From contig NZ_JAAGLU010000021.1 in the NCBI RefSeq assembly GCF_010550245.1, positions 1-64,000 of the forward strand: 64,000 bases of DNA. Direction: 5' to 3'. Below the pieces are notes generated by a model that made no database searches, was not told the origin of the DNA, and was given only the letters and a program-made list of their open reading frames with translations. The DNA comes from Streptomyces sp. SID12501. GTDB lineage: Bacteria; Actinomycetota; Actinomycetes; Streptomycetales; Streptomycetaceae. Every line of letters begins with the position of its first letter. The first letter of the stretch is position 1. A program made the position numbers and the translations under genes. Of this stretch, positions 49,155 to 57,359 are shown piece after piece.

Positions 49155-50255
49155 TCAGCGCGCGATCCCCTCGTACCCCTCGATCTCCTGCGGGTTCCGC
49201 GTCCCCGGGCCGATATAGCGGGCCGACGGGCGTACGAGCCTGCCGGTGCGCTTCTGTTCCAGGATGTGGGCGGACCAGCCGGCCGTGCGGGCGCAGGTGA
49301 ACATGGACGTGAACATGTGGGCCGGGACCTCGGCGAAGTCCAGGACGATCGCCGCCCAGAACTCGACATTCGTCGCCAGGACCCGGTCCGGGCGGCGGGC
49401 GTGCAGCTCCGCCAGCGCGGCCTTCTCCAGGGCCTCGGCGATCTCGAAGCGCGGGGCGCCCAGCTCCCGGGCCGTGCGGCGCAGCACGCGCGCGCGTGGG
49501 TCCTCGGCCCGGTAGACGCGGTGGCCGAAGCCCATCAGGCGCTCGCCCTTGTCCAGGGCCTGTTTCACGTACGCCTCCGCGTCGCCCGTGCGTTCGATCT
49601 CCTCGATCATGCCGAGGACCCGGGAGGGGGCGCCTCCGTGCAGGGGGCCGCTCATCGCCCCGACCGCGCCCGACAGGGCCGCCGCCACGTCCGCGCCCGT
49701 CGACGCGATCACGCGTGCCGTGAAGGTGGACGCGTTCATGCCGTGCTCGGCCGCGCTCGTCCAGTAGGCGTCCACCGCGGCCACATGCTTCGGGTCCGGT
49801 TCGCCGCGCCAGCGGATCATGAAGCGTTCGACGACGGACTGCGCCTTGTCGATCTCGCGCTGCGGGACCATGGCGTTGCCCTGGCCGCGCGCCGACTGGG
49901 CGACGTACGACAGGGCCATGACGGCGGCGCGGGCCAGGTCGTCGCGGGCCGTCCGCTCGTCGATGTCGAGGAGCGGGCGCAGGCCCCAGACGGGGGCGAG
50001 CATCGCCAGCGCCGACTGGACGTCCACCCGGATGTCGCCGGAGTGCACCGGGATCGGGAACGGCTCCGCGGGCGGCAGGCCGGGGTTGAAGGCGCCGTCG
50101 ACGAGCAGGCCCCAGACGTTGCCGAAGGAGACGTGGCCGACCAGGTCCTCGATGTCGACGCCCCGGTACCGGAGTGCGCCACCCTCCTTGTCCGGTTCGG
50201 CGATCTCCGTCTCGAAAGCGACTACTCCCTCAAGTCCGGGTACGAAGTCGGACAT
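49155..50255 (-). CDS. Citrate synthase 2
   Basis: A 366-residue type I citrate synthase-family enzyme condensing acetyl-CoA (or propionyl-CoA) with oxaloacetate. LRYRGVDIEDLVGHVSFGNV is the N-terminal signature; catalytic elements are HGMNASTFTARVIAST (His), GAMSGPLHGGAPSRVLGMIE (His of S-G-P-L-H-G-G) and LMGFGHRVYRAEDPRARVLR (the conserved G-F-G-H-R-V-Y). The Asp/Arg region follows (NVEFWAAIVLDFAEVP). The ATG follows AGAGGAG. It corresponds to the second, shorter citrate synthase found in streptomycetes beside pdxH, and is transcribed divergently from it. Confidence 0.9.
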   Translation of the reverse strand: MSDFVPGLEGVVAFETEIAEPDKEGGALRYRGVDIEDLVGHVSFGNVWGLLVDGAFNPGLPPAEPFPIPVHSGDIRVDVQSALAMLAPVWGLRPLLDIDERTARDDLARAAVMALSYVAQSARGQGNAMVPQREIDKAQSVVERFMIRWRGEPDPKHVAAVDAYWTSAAEHGMNASTFTARVIASTGADVAAALSGAVGAMSGPLHGGAPSRVLGMIEEIERTGDAEAYVKQALDKGERLMGFGHRVYRAEDPRARVLRRTARELGAPRFEIAEALEKAALAELHARRPDRVLATNVEFWAAIVLDFAEVPAHMFTSMFTCARTAGWSAHILEQKRTGRLVRPSARYIGPGTRNPQEIEGYEGIAR

Positions 50256-50525
50256 CAGGCGGCTCCTCTTGATGTGTGCGACAGGGGTACGGCCGTGCGG
50301 CCGGGTGCGCGAGATTTGTGTCCGGTGCGGTTCCACGGCCATTTCACACTGCTCGCGGTCCGAAACGGTCACCTGGCTGATGCCCCGTTCGGCCGGTCGT
50401 CCAACCGGAGGGGCAACAGCACGATATCCCCGGGTGCCACCTTTGGGGAGCCCTTGCGGCACTCAGTGCCACTCGATGCCGCTCGATTTCGCTCGGTGAC
50501 GGCGGCGATACGGCAGGATGACCGT

Positions 50526-51215
50526 GTGACCGACCCCGACGCCGCCCCCTCCCACGGCCCACTCGATCCCGTCGACCCCGCCGTCATGCGCAAGCAGTAC
50601 CGCTCCGACGGCCTCGCCGAGGGCGAGCTGGCCGACGGTCCCATGGAGCAGTTCGCGCGCTGGTTCCGGCAGGCCGCCGCGGACGCCGGGCTCGTCGAAC
50701 CCAACGCCATGGTCGTCTCCACCGCCGACGCCGGCGGGCGGCCCTCCTCTCGTACCGTGCTGCTGAAGCAGTACGACGAGCAGGGCTTCACCTTCTTCAC
50801 CAACTACGGCTCCCGCAAGGGGCGCGACCTGGCCGCCAATCCGTACGTCTCGCTGCTGTTCCCCTGGCTGCCGCTGGGCCGCCAGGTCGTCGTCACGGGC
50901 GTCGCACGCCGTACGGGGCGCGACGAGACGGCCGCCTACTTCCGCACCCGGCCGCACGGCTCCCAGCTCGGCGCCTGGGCCAGCGAGCAGTCCTCGGTGA
51001 TCCGCTCCCGGGACGAACTCGAAGGCTCGTACGCCGAGTTGGCCGCCCGCTATCCGGAGGGCGAGCAGGTGCCGGTGCCGCCGAACTGGGGCGGGTACCG
51101 GGTGGCCCCGGAGACGGTCGAGTTCTGGCAGGGGCGCGAGAACCGGCTGCACGACCGGCTGCGGTACGTGGCGGAGGCGGACGGGAGCTGGCGCGTGGAG
51201 CGGCTCAGCCCCTGA
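50526..51215 (+). CDS. pdxH: Pyridoxamine 5'-phosphate oxidase
   Basis: PdxH oxidises pyridoxine/pyridoxamine 5'-phosphate to pyridoxal 5'-phosphate with FMN. MRKQYRSDGLAEGELADGPM is the N-terminal segment; the FMN site is RPSSRTVLLKQYDEQGFTFF and TNYGSRKGRDLAANPYVSLL; the substrate/FMN elements SQLGAWASEQSSVI and the C-terminal FWQGRENRLHDRLRY complete the family signature. Length 229 is normal. The start is GTG 50526. Confidence 0.95.
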   Translation: MTDPDAAPSHGPLDPVDPAVMRKQYRSDGLAEGELADGPMEQFARWFRQAAADAGLVEPNAMVVSTADAGGRPSSRTVLLKQYDEQGFTFFTNYGSRKGRDLAANPYVSLLFPWLPLGRQVVVTGVARRTGRDETAAYFRTRPHGSQLGAWASEQSSVIRSRDELEGSYAELAARYPEGEQVPVPPNWGGYRVAPETVEFWQGRENRLHDRLRYVAEADGSWRVERLSP

Positions 51216-51234
51216 CCGGCCGGGCGGTGAGGGG

Positions 51235-51876
51235 TCACGGTGCCGGTGGCCGGTCCAGGGACTCGTCCAGCAGGGTCGCCCACTGGGCCACCACCCGGTC
51301 CCTGCGTCCGGCGTCGTCCGTGAGCAGGTTCGCCAGGCCCAGGCCCCGGGACATGTCCAGCAGGCCCTGGACCGTCTCCCGTACGCCCGGACGGGACTCG
51401 TCGGCACCCAGCAGGTCCACCGCGATACGGTGCGTCTCTCGGCCCACGCGGCCCTCCAACTCGGTTACGCGCGGGCGCAGTTGCTCCTCGTTCGAGGCGG
51501 CCACCCAGAGGTGGAGGGCGGCGCGGAAGAGGGGGCCGGTGTAGAGGTCGACCAGGGCGGCGACCACCGCGCGGCGGTTGGCGGCGCCCTCGGGGAAGAG
51601 GGCGCGCAGCGCGGTGGAGCGTTCCTCGGCGACGTACTCGACGGCGGCCGTGAACAGGTCCTCGCGGGTCGGGAAGTGGTGCTGGGCGGCGCCCCGGGAC
51701 ACGCCTGCGCGTTCCGCGACGACGGAGACCGTGGAGCCGGCCCAGCCGTGTTCGGCGAGGCAGGCCACGGCGGCCTCCAGCAGGCGCTGGCGGGTGACCC
51801 GGCTGCGGTCCTGCTTGGGTTCGCGTCTTGATTCGCGTTTGGGTTCGCGTCTTGGTTCGCGTGTCAAAGCGTCCAT
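51235..51876 (-). CDS. TetR-family regulator at the end of the atu-like operon
   Basis: A 213-residue TetR repressor. The DNA-binding domain is RLLEAAVACLAEHGWAGSTV and SVVAERAGVSRGAAQHHFPT; the rest is the helical ligand-binding domain, with LVDLYTGPLFRAALHLWVAA typical of regulators of acyl-CoA pathways. The N-terminal 25 residues are an Arg/Glu/Pro extension (REPRREPKRESRREPK) encoded by a 24-bp tandem repeat. Its start overlaps the enoyl-CoA hydratase gene by 13 bp. It probably represses the operon in response to a CoA ester; a candidate operator is at 61583. Confidence 0.85.
   Translation of the reverse strand: MDALTREPRREPKRESRREPKQDRSRVTRQRLLEAAVACLAEHGWAGSTVSVVAERAGVSRGAAQHHFPTREDLFTAAVEYVAEERSTALRALFPEGAANRRAVVAALVDLYTGPLFRAALHLWVAASNEEQLRPRVTELEGRVGRETHRIAVDLLGADESRPGVRETVQGLLDMSRGLGLANLLTDDAGRRDRVVAQWATLLDESLDRPPAP
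51817..51864 (+). repeat. 24-bp tandem repeat encoding the TetR N-terminus
   Basis: Two tandem 24-bp units begin GGGTTCGCGTCTTG (51817-51840 and 51841-51864), each made of two related 12-bp halves. On the minus strand they encode the Arg-Glu-Pro-Lys/Arg repeats of the TetR extension. Unit changes keep the frame. Confidence 0.85.
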
Positions 51877-52601
51877 ACCGGGTCCCGTCGTTCGAGGAAC
51901 GCTGTCATCCCCTCGCGGGCCTCGGCGGAGGCGAACAGCCGTGCCGACAGGGCGGTCAGCTCGGTGGTGTCCCGGTCGAAGATCTCCAGCACCTTAGCCG
52001 TGAGCAGCCGCTTCGTCTCCGCCAGGGCGCCCGGCGCAGCCCTGCGCAGCCCGTCGAGGATCGGCTCCAGGGCCGCGTCGACGTCCTCGGCCGCCTCCGT
52101 GAGCAGGCCGGTACGGGCGGCCTGCACGGCGTCGAAACGGGCGCCGGTGAGGTAGTGGCGGGCGGCGGCACGCGGGTCGAGGCGGGGCAGCAGCGGCATC
52201 GAGATGACGGCGGGCGTGACTCCGATCCGTACCTCCGTGAACGCGAACGAGGTCTCCGGTCCGCCGATCGCGAGGTCGCACGCGCCGAGCAGGCCGAGGC
52301 CGCCCGCCCGTACGTGGCCGGTCACCCGTGCGACCACCGGTTTCGGCAGCTCCAGGAGCTGCCGGAGCAGGCCGACGAAGGCCGCCGGGTCGGGCGGCTG
52401 CTTCAGGTCCGCGCCCGCGCAGAACGTGTTCCCGGTGTGCGTGAGGACGACCGCGCGTACGGCCGGGTCCTTGCCGCAGTCCGTGAGCGCGTCCGCGAGG
52501 TCCCGCACAAGGTGCGCGGACAGGGCGTTGCGGGTCGCGGGCGCGTCCAGGGTGAGCGTGGCGATGCCACGCGCGCGCGTGGCGGTCACTGCCGGTGTCA
52601 A
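51864..52601 (-). CDS. Enoyl-CoA hydratase/isomerase family protein
   Basis: A 245-residue crotonase-fold enzyme that would hydrate an unsaturated acyl-CoA in the operon's pathway. LDAPATRNALSAHLV is the N-terminal signature, THTGNTFCAGADLKQPP the oxyanion-hole and CoA loop, and VARVTGHVRAGGLGLLGACD the second oxyanion Gly region. TTG 52601 is accepted as the start because GGGAGAAG lies just upstream and TTGA overlaps the ligase stop; GTG 52589 would shorten it by four residues. Confidence 0.85.
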   Translation of the reverse strand: MTPAVTATRARGIATLTLDAPATRNALSAHLVRDLADALTDCGKDPAVRAVVLTHTGNTFCAGADLKQPPDPAAFVGLLRQLLELPKPVVARVTGHVRAGGLGLLGACDLAIGGPETSFAFTEVRIGVTPAVISMPLLPRLDPRAAARHYLTGARFDAVQAARTGLLTEAAEDVDAALEPILDGLRRAAPGALAETKRLLTAKVLEIFDRDTTELTALSARLFASAEAREGMTAFLERRDPVWTL

Positions 52602-54166
52602 GACTTCTCCCTCAGTCGGCGGCGCAGGATCTTGCCCGAGGCGGCCCTCGGTACGGCGTCGATGAAGGTGACCTGGCGGACGCGCTTGTACGGGGCGACG
52701 CGCTCGGCGACGTGCATCATGACCTCTCCTTCGGAGAGGTCGGTGGCGGACGGCTGGCGGACCACGTAGGCGTGCGGGACCTCGTTGTGGTCCTCGTTGT
52801 AGACGCCGATGACAGCCGCGTCGGCGATACCGGGATGCGTGAGGAGCAGGGCTTCGAGTTCGGCGGGGGCCACCTGGAAGCCCTTGTACTTGATGAGTTC
52901 CTTGACGCGGTCCACGACGAACAGCCAGCCGTCGTCGTCGACGCGGCCGACGTCCCCGGTGTGCAGCCAGCCGTCGGCGTCGATCATCGCGGACGTCGCC
53001 TCGGGGTTCCCGAGGTAGCCCTTCATCACCTGGGGGCCGCGGATGGCGACCTCGCCGGCCTCGTCGGCGTCGGCGTCCCGGTCGGGGTCGTCGAGGGAGA
53101 GGATCCGCATCTCGGTGTTCGGGAGGAGCTTGCCGACCGTCCCGGGAGGGGCGGTGCGCATGGCGTCCAGGGGGACGACATGGGTGCCCGGGGACAGTTC
53201 CGTCATGCCGTACGCCTGGCCGAGCGGGGGCAGGCCGAGCCGCTCCGAGCAGGCGGCGGCGAGCGCCGCGTCCAGGGGAGCGGCGGAGCTGATGATGTAC
53301 TCCAGGGACGACAGGTCGTGGTTCGCGACCGCCGGGTGCTTGGCGAGGGCCAGGACGATCGGCGGGGCCACGAACAGGCCGGTGATGCGGTGCTTCTCGA
53401 TGGCGGCGAGGAACGTGTCGAGGTCGAAGCGCGGCAGGACGACCACGGCGGCGCCCTGCTTCAGGGGCATGTTCATGAGGGCCGTCAGGCCGTAGATGTG
53501 GAAGAACGGCAGCACGGCCAGGATGCGGTCACCGGGGGCCACCGAGACGCACTGCGCGAGCTGTCCGAGGTTGGTGGCGATGGAACGGTGCGTGAGCATC
53601 ACCCCCTTGGGGATACCGGTCGTCCCGGAGGAGTACGGGAGGGCCGCCACGTCCTCTCCCGGGTCGATGCCGATCTCCGGGTCGGGCGCGGTCGAGGCGA
53701 GCATGTCGATGAGCGAGCGATGCCCGGGCGCGCTGTCGCAGACGAAGATCTCCCGTACGCCGCCGGCCCGTTCGGCCGCCTCGCGGGCCGCCTCCAGGAG
53801 CGGTGAGACGGTGACGATCCAGTTGGCGCCCGAGTCGCGCAGCTGCTTGGCGAACTCCTCCGCGGTGGCGAGCGGATGCACGGTCGTGACGGTGGCACCC
53901 GCGCGCGTGGCGGCGTAGAAGGCGGTCGGGAAGGCGATCGTGTTCGGGCTGTGCAGGGCGAGGACATCGCCCTTGCGGACGCCCGCCTCGGCGAGTCCGG
54001 CGGCTATCCGCCGGTGGAAACGGTCCAGTTGGTCGTACGTGAGGGTGGTGCCGTCGACGCCGTCGACGAGGGCGGGCGCGTCGCCGAACTCGGCGGCCCG
54101 GCCCAACACCGCCTCGTGGATGGGGAGATCGACGGGTTCGACGTCTGCGTACTCGCTGCGGAACAT
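52598..54166 (-). CDS. 4-coumarate/cinnamate:CoA ligase family enzyme
   Basis: A 522-residue adenylate-forming CoA ligase. Box I is PYSSGTTGIPKGVMLTHRS; the second signature region is GQAYGMTELSPGTH; hinge and C-terminal elements are LHTGDVGRVDDDGWLFVVDR, KELIKYKGFQVAPAELE and PRAASGKILRRRLRE with the adenylation Lys. Length and sequence match Streptomyces cinnamate/4-coumarate:CoA ligase (ScCCL of S. coelicolor). Inside an atu/liu-like operon its natural substrate may instead be a branched or terpenoid acid. Confidence 0.9.
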   Translation of the reverse strand: MFRSEYADVEPVDLPIHEAVLGRAAEFGDAPALVDGVDGTTLTYDQLDRFHRRIAAGLAEAGVRKGDVLALHSPNTIAFPTAFYAATRAGATVTTVHPLATAEEFAKQLRDSGANWIVTVSPLLEAAREAAERAGGVREIFVCDSAPGHRSLIDMLASTAPDPEIGIDPGEDVAALPYSSGTTGIPKGVMLTHRSIATNLGQLAQCVSVAPGDRILAVLPFFHIYGLTALMNMPLKQGAAVVVLPRFDLDTFLAAIEKHRITGLFVAPPIVLALAKHPAVANHDLSSLEYIISSAAPLDAALAAACSERLGLPPLGQAYGMTELSPGTHVVPLDAMRTAPPGTVGKLLPNTEMRILSLDDPDRDADADEAGEVAIRGPQVMKGYLGNPEATSAMIDADGWLHTGDVGRVDDDGWLFVVDRVKELIKYKGFQVAPAELEALLLTHPGIADAAVIGVYNEDHNEVPHAYVVRQPSATDLSEGEVMMHVAERVAPYKRVRQVTFIDAVPRAASGKILRRRLREKS

Positions 54167-54195
54167 GGTTCCTCCTCGCGCAAAACCGTGCCGGG

Positions 54196-55359
54196 TCAGT
54201 ACGACTTGGGCAGGCCCAGGGTCTGGTGGGAGACGTAGTTGAGAATCATCTCGCGGCTCACCGGAGCAATACGAGCCACGCGGGCGACCGTTATCAACGA
54301 GGCGAGCCCGAACTCCCGTGTGAGGCCGTTGCCGCCGAGGGTGTGCACGGCCTGGTCGACGGCCTTCACACAGGCCTCCCCGGCCGCGTACTTGGCCATG
54401 TTGGCCGCCTCGCCCGCGCCGACGTCGTCACCGGCGTCGTACAGCGCGGCGGCCTTCTGCATCATCAGGCGGGCGAGTTCGAGTTCGATGTGCGCCTGGG
54501 CGAGGGGATGCGCGACGGCCTGGTGGGCGCCGATGGGCTCCTTCCAGACGGTGCGCTCCTTGGCGTACCGGACGGCCGTGCCGAGCGCGTACCGCCCGAT
54601 GCCGATGGCGAACGCGGCCGTCATGATGCGTTCCGGGTTGAGCCCGGCGAAGAGCTGGAGCAGCCCGGCGTCCTCGTCGCCGACGAGCGCGTCGGCGGGC
54701 AGCCGTACGTCGTCGAGGGTCAGCTCGAACTGCTTCTCCGGGGACTCGATGTCCATGTCGATCCGGCGCCTGCTGAAGCCTTCGGCGTCGCGCGGGACGA
54801 TGAACAGGCAGGGCTTCAGCCGTCCCGTACGGGAGTCTTCCGTACGGCCGACGATGAGGACGGCGTCCGCGATGTCCACGCCCGAGATGAACACCTTGCG
54901 GCCGGTCAGGAGCCAGTCGCCGGTGTCCGGGTCGCGGCGGGCCGTGGTGGAGATGCGGTGGCTGTTGGAGCCGGCGTCGGGTTCGGTGATGCCGAAGGCC
55001 ATGGTGCGGGTGCCGTCGGCGATTCCGGGGAGCCATTCCTGTTTCTGGGTGTCCGTGCCGAAGCGGGCGATGACGGTGCCGCAGATCGCCGGGGAGACGA
55101 CCAGCATGAGGAGGGGGCAGCCTGCGGCGCCCAACTCTTCGAGGACGATGGAGAGTTCGGCTATGCCGCCGCCTCCGCCGCCGTAGGTCTCGGGGAGGTT
55201 GGCGCCGAGGTAGCCGAGTTTGGCTGCGTCTTCCCAGAGTTCGGTGGGGTGGCGGTTTTCTCGGGTGACTGTGGCCAGGTATTCACGGCCGTAGCGCTTG
55301 CCCAGGGCGGAGACTGCGGTGCGGAGTGCTTTGTGCTCTTCGGATTCGATCATGGTCAT
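54196..55359 (-). CDS. Acyl-CoA dehydrogenase, isovaleryl/citronellyl-CoA type
   Basis: A 387-residue acyl-CoA dehydrogenase. Flavin-site segments MAFGITEPDAGSNSHRISTT and TGRKVFISGVDIADAVLIV are normal. The canonical C-terminal Glu is absent (RIAPVSREMILN), while Glu243 in AGLNPERIMTAAF occupies the position of the catalytic base in isovaleryl-CoA dehydrogenase. That fits branched substrates, as for AtuD/LiuA in Pseudomonas. It lies between the biotin carboxylase and ligase genes of the same operon. Confidence 0.85.
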   Translation of the reverse strand: MTMIESEEHKALRTAVSALGKRYGREYLATVTRENRHPTELWEDAAKLGYLGANLPETYGGGGGGIAELSIVLEELGAAGCPLLMLVVSPAICGTVIARFGTDTQKQEWLPGIADGTRTMAFGITEPDAGSNSHRISTTARRDPDTGDWLLTGRKVFISGVDIADAVLIVGRTEDSRTGRLKPCLFIVPRDAEGFSRRRIDMDIESPEKQFELTLDDVRLPADALVGDEDAGLLQLFAGLNPERIMTAAFAIGIGRYALGTAVRYAKERTVWKEPIGAHQAVAHPLAQAHIELELARLMMQKAAALYDAGDDVGAGEAANMAKYAAGEACVKAVDQAVHTLGGNGLTREFGLASLITVARVARIAPVSREMILNYVSHQTLGLPKSY

Positions 55360-55411
55360 GGAAATCCCTAAGGGGGAGGGGGTTTCGGTTGTGTGGTGCC
55401 TACGGGTGCGT

Positions 55412-55443
55412 CGTGGCTTGTCGCGCAGTTCCCCGCGCCCCTA
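55412..55443 (-). repeat. Dispersed intergenic repeat, copy D
   Basis: Plus strand CGTGGCTTGTCGCGCAGTTC then CCCGCGCCCCTA, in the 81-bp gap between the biotin carboxylase and acyl-CoA dehydrogenase genes. On the minus strand its last bases form the TAG stop codon of the biotin carboxylase gene. The orientation is opposite to the operon. Confidence 0.85.
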
Positions 55444-57348
55444 GGTCTGATCCACTACTGCCAGCAACATGCCGACCTCTACCTGTTGTCCAGGTGTGGC
55501 GTGAAGGGCCGTGAGCGTGCCTGTCGCGGGAGCGGCAATCTTGTGTTCCATCTTCATCGCCTCCAGCCACAGGAGGGGCTGTCCGGCCTGTACGGGGGCT
55601 CCTGGCGCCAAGCCCTCCGCCACCCGGACCACCGTCCCCGGCATGGGCGCCAGCAGGGAACCCGGGGCGTGCTGTGCCGTCGGGGCCGGGAAGCGGGGCA
55701 GGGCGGTGAGGGTCGTGTGGTTGACGTGGATCTCGTCGCCGTACCTCGTCACCTCGAACTTCCTTCGCACGCCGGCCACTTCGAGTACGACGAGACGCGC
55801 GTCGGCGTGGATGACCCGGACCCCCTCCCTCTCCCCCGCCGCCTCCGCCGTCAGGCCCTCGCGGGTGTGGCGGTAGCTCGCCTCGTGCTCCTCGCCGTCC
55901 GCCGTCGCGTAGCGCTTGACCTGCGGTTGGGCGGGCAGGTTGCGCCAGCCGCCGAAGCGGGAGCGGCCGTGGGCGTCGGCCAGGGCGGCGGCCAGGGGTG
56001 CGTGGGGATCGGGGGTCGGTTCGGTCAGTTCGGGGAGGTGGCGGTCGTAGAAGCCCGTGGTCATACGGGCCGTCGTGAACTCCTCGTGGCGCAGGGAGCG
56101 GACAAGGAGGTCGCGGTTGGTGATCGGGCCGTGGATCGTCGTCCGTTCCAGGGCGCCCGCCAGCTTGCGGATCGCCTCCGCGCGCGTGGGGGCGTGTACG
56201 ACGACCTTGGCGAGCATCGGGTCGTAGTGGACGGGGATCGGGTCGCCGTCGGCGTAGCCGGTGTCCAGGCGGACGTTCTCCGCCGCCGGGACTGCCAGGC
56301 GGTGCAGGGTGCCGGTCTGCGGGGTCCAGGCCGCCGCCGGGTTCTCGGCGTACAGGCGGGCCTCTATCGCGTGGCCACGCGCGCGTGGGGGGCTGTTTTC
56401 GAGAGCGTCGAGAGCCTCAAGAGCACAGCCCTCCGCGACGCGTATCTGGAGGGCCACCAGGTCGATGCCGAAGACCGCCTCCGTGACCGGGTGCTCGACC
56501 TGGAGGCGGGTGTTCATCTCCAGGAAGTGGGCCCTGCCGTCCTCCCCCACGAGGAACTCGACCGTGCCGGCGCCCGTGTAGTCGACGGCACGGGCCGCCC
56601 GTACGGCCAGTTCGTGGAGTTCCGCGGTGAGCGTCTCCGGGATGCCGGGGGCCGGGGACTCCTCGATCACCTTCTGGTGGCGGCGCTGGAGGGAGCAGTC
56701 GCGGGTGCCGAGCGCCCACACCGTGCCGTGGTTGTCGGCCAGGATCTGGACTTCCACATGCCGACCGCCCTCCACGTACGGCTCGACGAAGACCTCGCCA
56801 TCGCCGAAGGCGCTGTGAGCCTCGGCGCGGGCCGCCTCCAACTCACCCTCCAGCTCGGCGAGTTCGCGTACGACGCGCATTCCGCGCCCACCACCGCCCG
56901 CCGCGGCCTTGACCAGTACCGGCAGGTCGGCCTCGGTGACGTCCGTCAGCGGCTTGAGCCCCATCAGCTGCTTGGCGCGCGTCTTGGACGCCATCGCCTC
57001 GATCGCGGCCGGGGGCGGGCCGATCCACACGAGTCCCGCGTCGAGTACGGCACGTGCGAAGCCGGCGTTCTCCGACAGGAAGCCGTACCCGGGGTGCACC
57101 GCGTCCGCGCCCGCCGCCAGCGCCGCCTTCACGATTCTGTCGCCGCGCAGATACGTGTCCGCGGAGGCGGCCCCCGGCAGCCGTACCGCCGCGTCGGCCA
57201 CGCGCGCGTGGAGGGCGTTCTCGTCGGCGTCCGAGTGCACGGCGACCGTTCGGATACCCAGCTCACGGCAGGTGCGGAAGATCCGGCAGGCGATCTCCCC
57301 ACGGTTGGCGACGAGTACGGAGGTGATCACAGTTGGTTCCCCAGGCAT
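55441..57348 (-). CDS. Acyl-CoA carboxylase alpha subunit (biotin carboxylase + biotin carrier)
   Basis: A 635-residue subunit that carboxylates biotin with ATP and bicarbonate. Biotin carboxylase: VLVANRGEIACRIFRTCREL, VKAAAGGGGRGMRVVRELAE (ATP-grasp loop), DCSLQRRHQKVIEESPAP and FLEMNTRLQVEHPVTEAVFG. The C-terminal carrier has LLWLEAMKMEHKIAAPATG with the biotinylated Lys. After KTRAKQLM the sequence runs GLKPLTDVTEADLP, about seven or eight residues shorter than in most homologues (the usual A-G-V-P-x-L-P-G is missing). It pairs with the carboxyltransferase encoded upstream. Confidence 0.9.
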   Translation of the reverse strand: MPGEPTVITSVLVANRGEIACRIFRTCRELGIRTVAVHSDADENALHARVADAAVRLPGAASADTYLRGDRIVKAALAAGADAVHPGYGFLSENAGFARAVLDAGLVWIGPPPAAIEAMASKTRAKQLMGLKPLTDVTEADLPVLVKAAAGGGGRGMRVVRELAELEGELEAARAEAHSAFGDGEVFVEPYVEGGRHVEVQILADNHGTVWALGTRDCSLQRRHQKVIEESPAPGIPETLTAELHELAVRAARAVDYTGAGTVEFLVGEDGRAHFLEMNTRLQVEHPVTEAVFGIDLVALQIRVAEGCALEALDALENSPPRARGHAIEARLYAENPAAAWTPQTGTLHRLAVPAAENVRLDTGYADGDPIPVHYDPMLAKVVVHAPTRAEAIRKLAGALERTTIHGPITNRDLLVRSLRHEEFTTARMTTGFYDRHLPELTEPTPDPHAPLAAALADAHGRSRFGGWRNLPAQPQVKRYATADGEEHEASYRHTREGLTAEAAGEREGVRVIHADARLVVLEVAGVRRKFEVTRYGDEIHVNHTTLTALPRFPAPTAQHAPGSLLAPMPGTVVRVAEGLAPGAPVQAGQPLLWLEAMKMEHKIAAPATGTLTALHATPGQQVEVGMLLAVVDQT

Positions 57349-57359
57349 CGTTGATTTCC

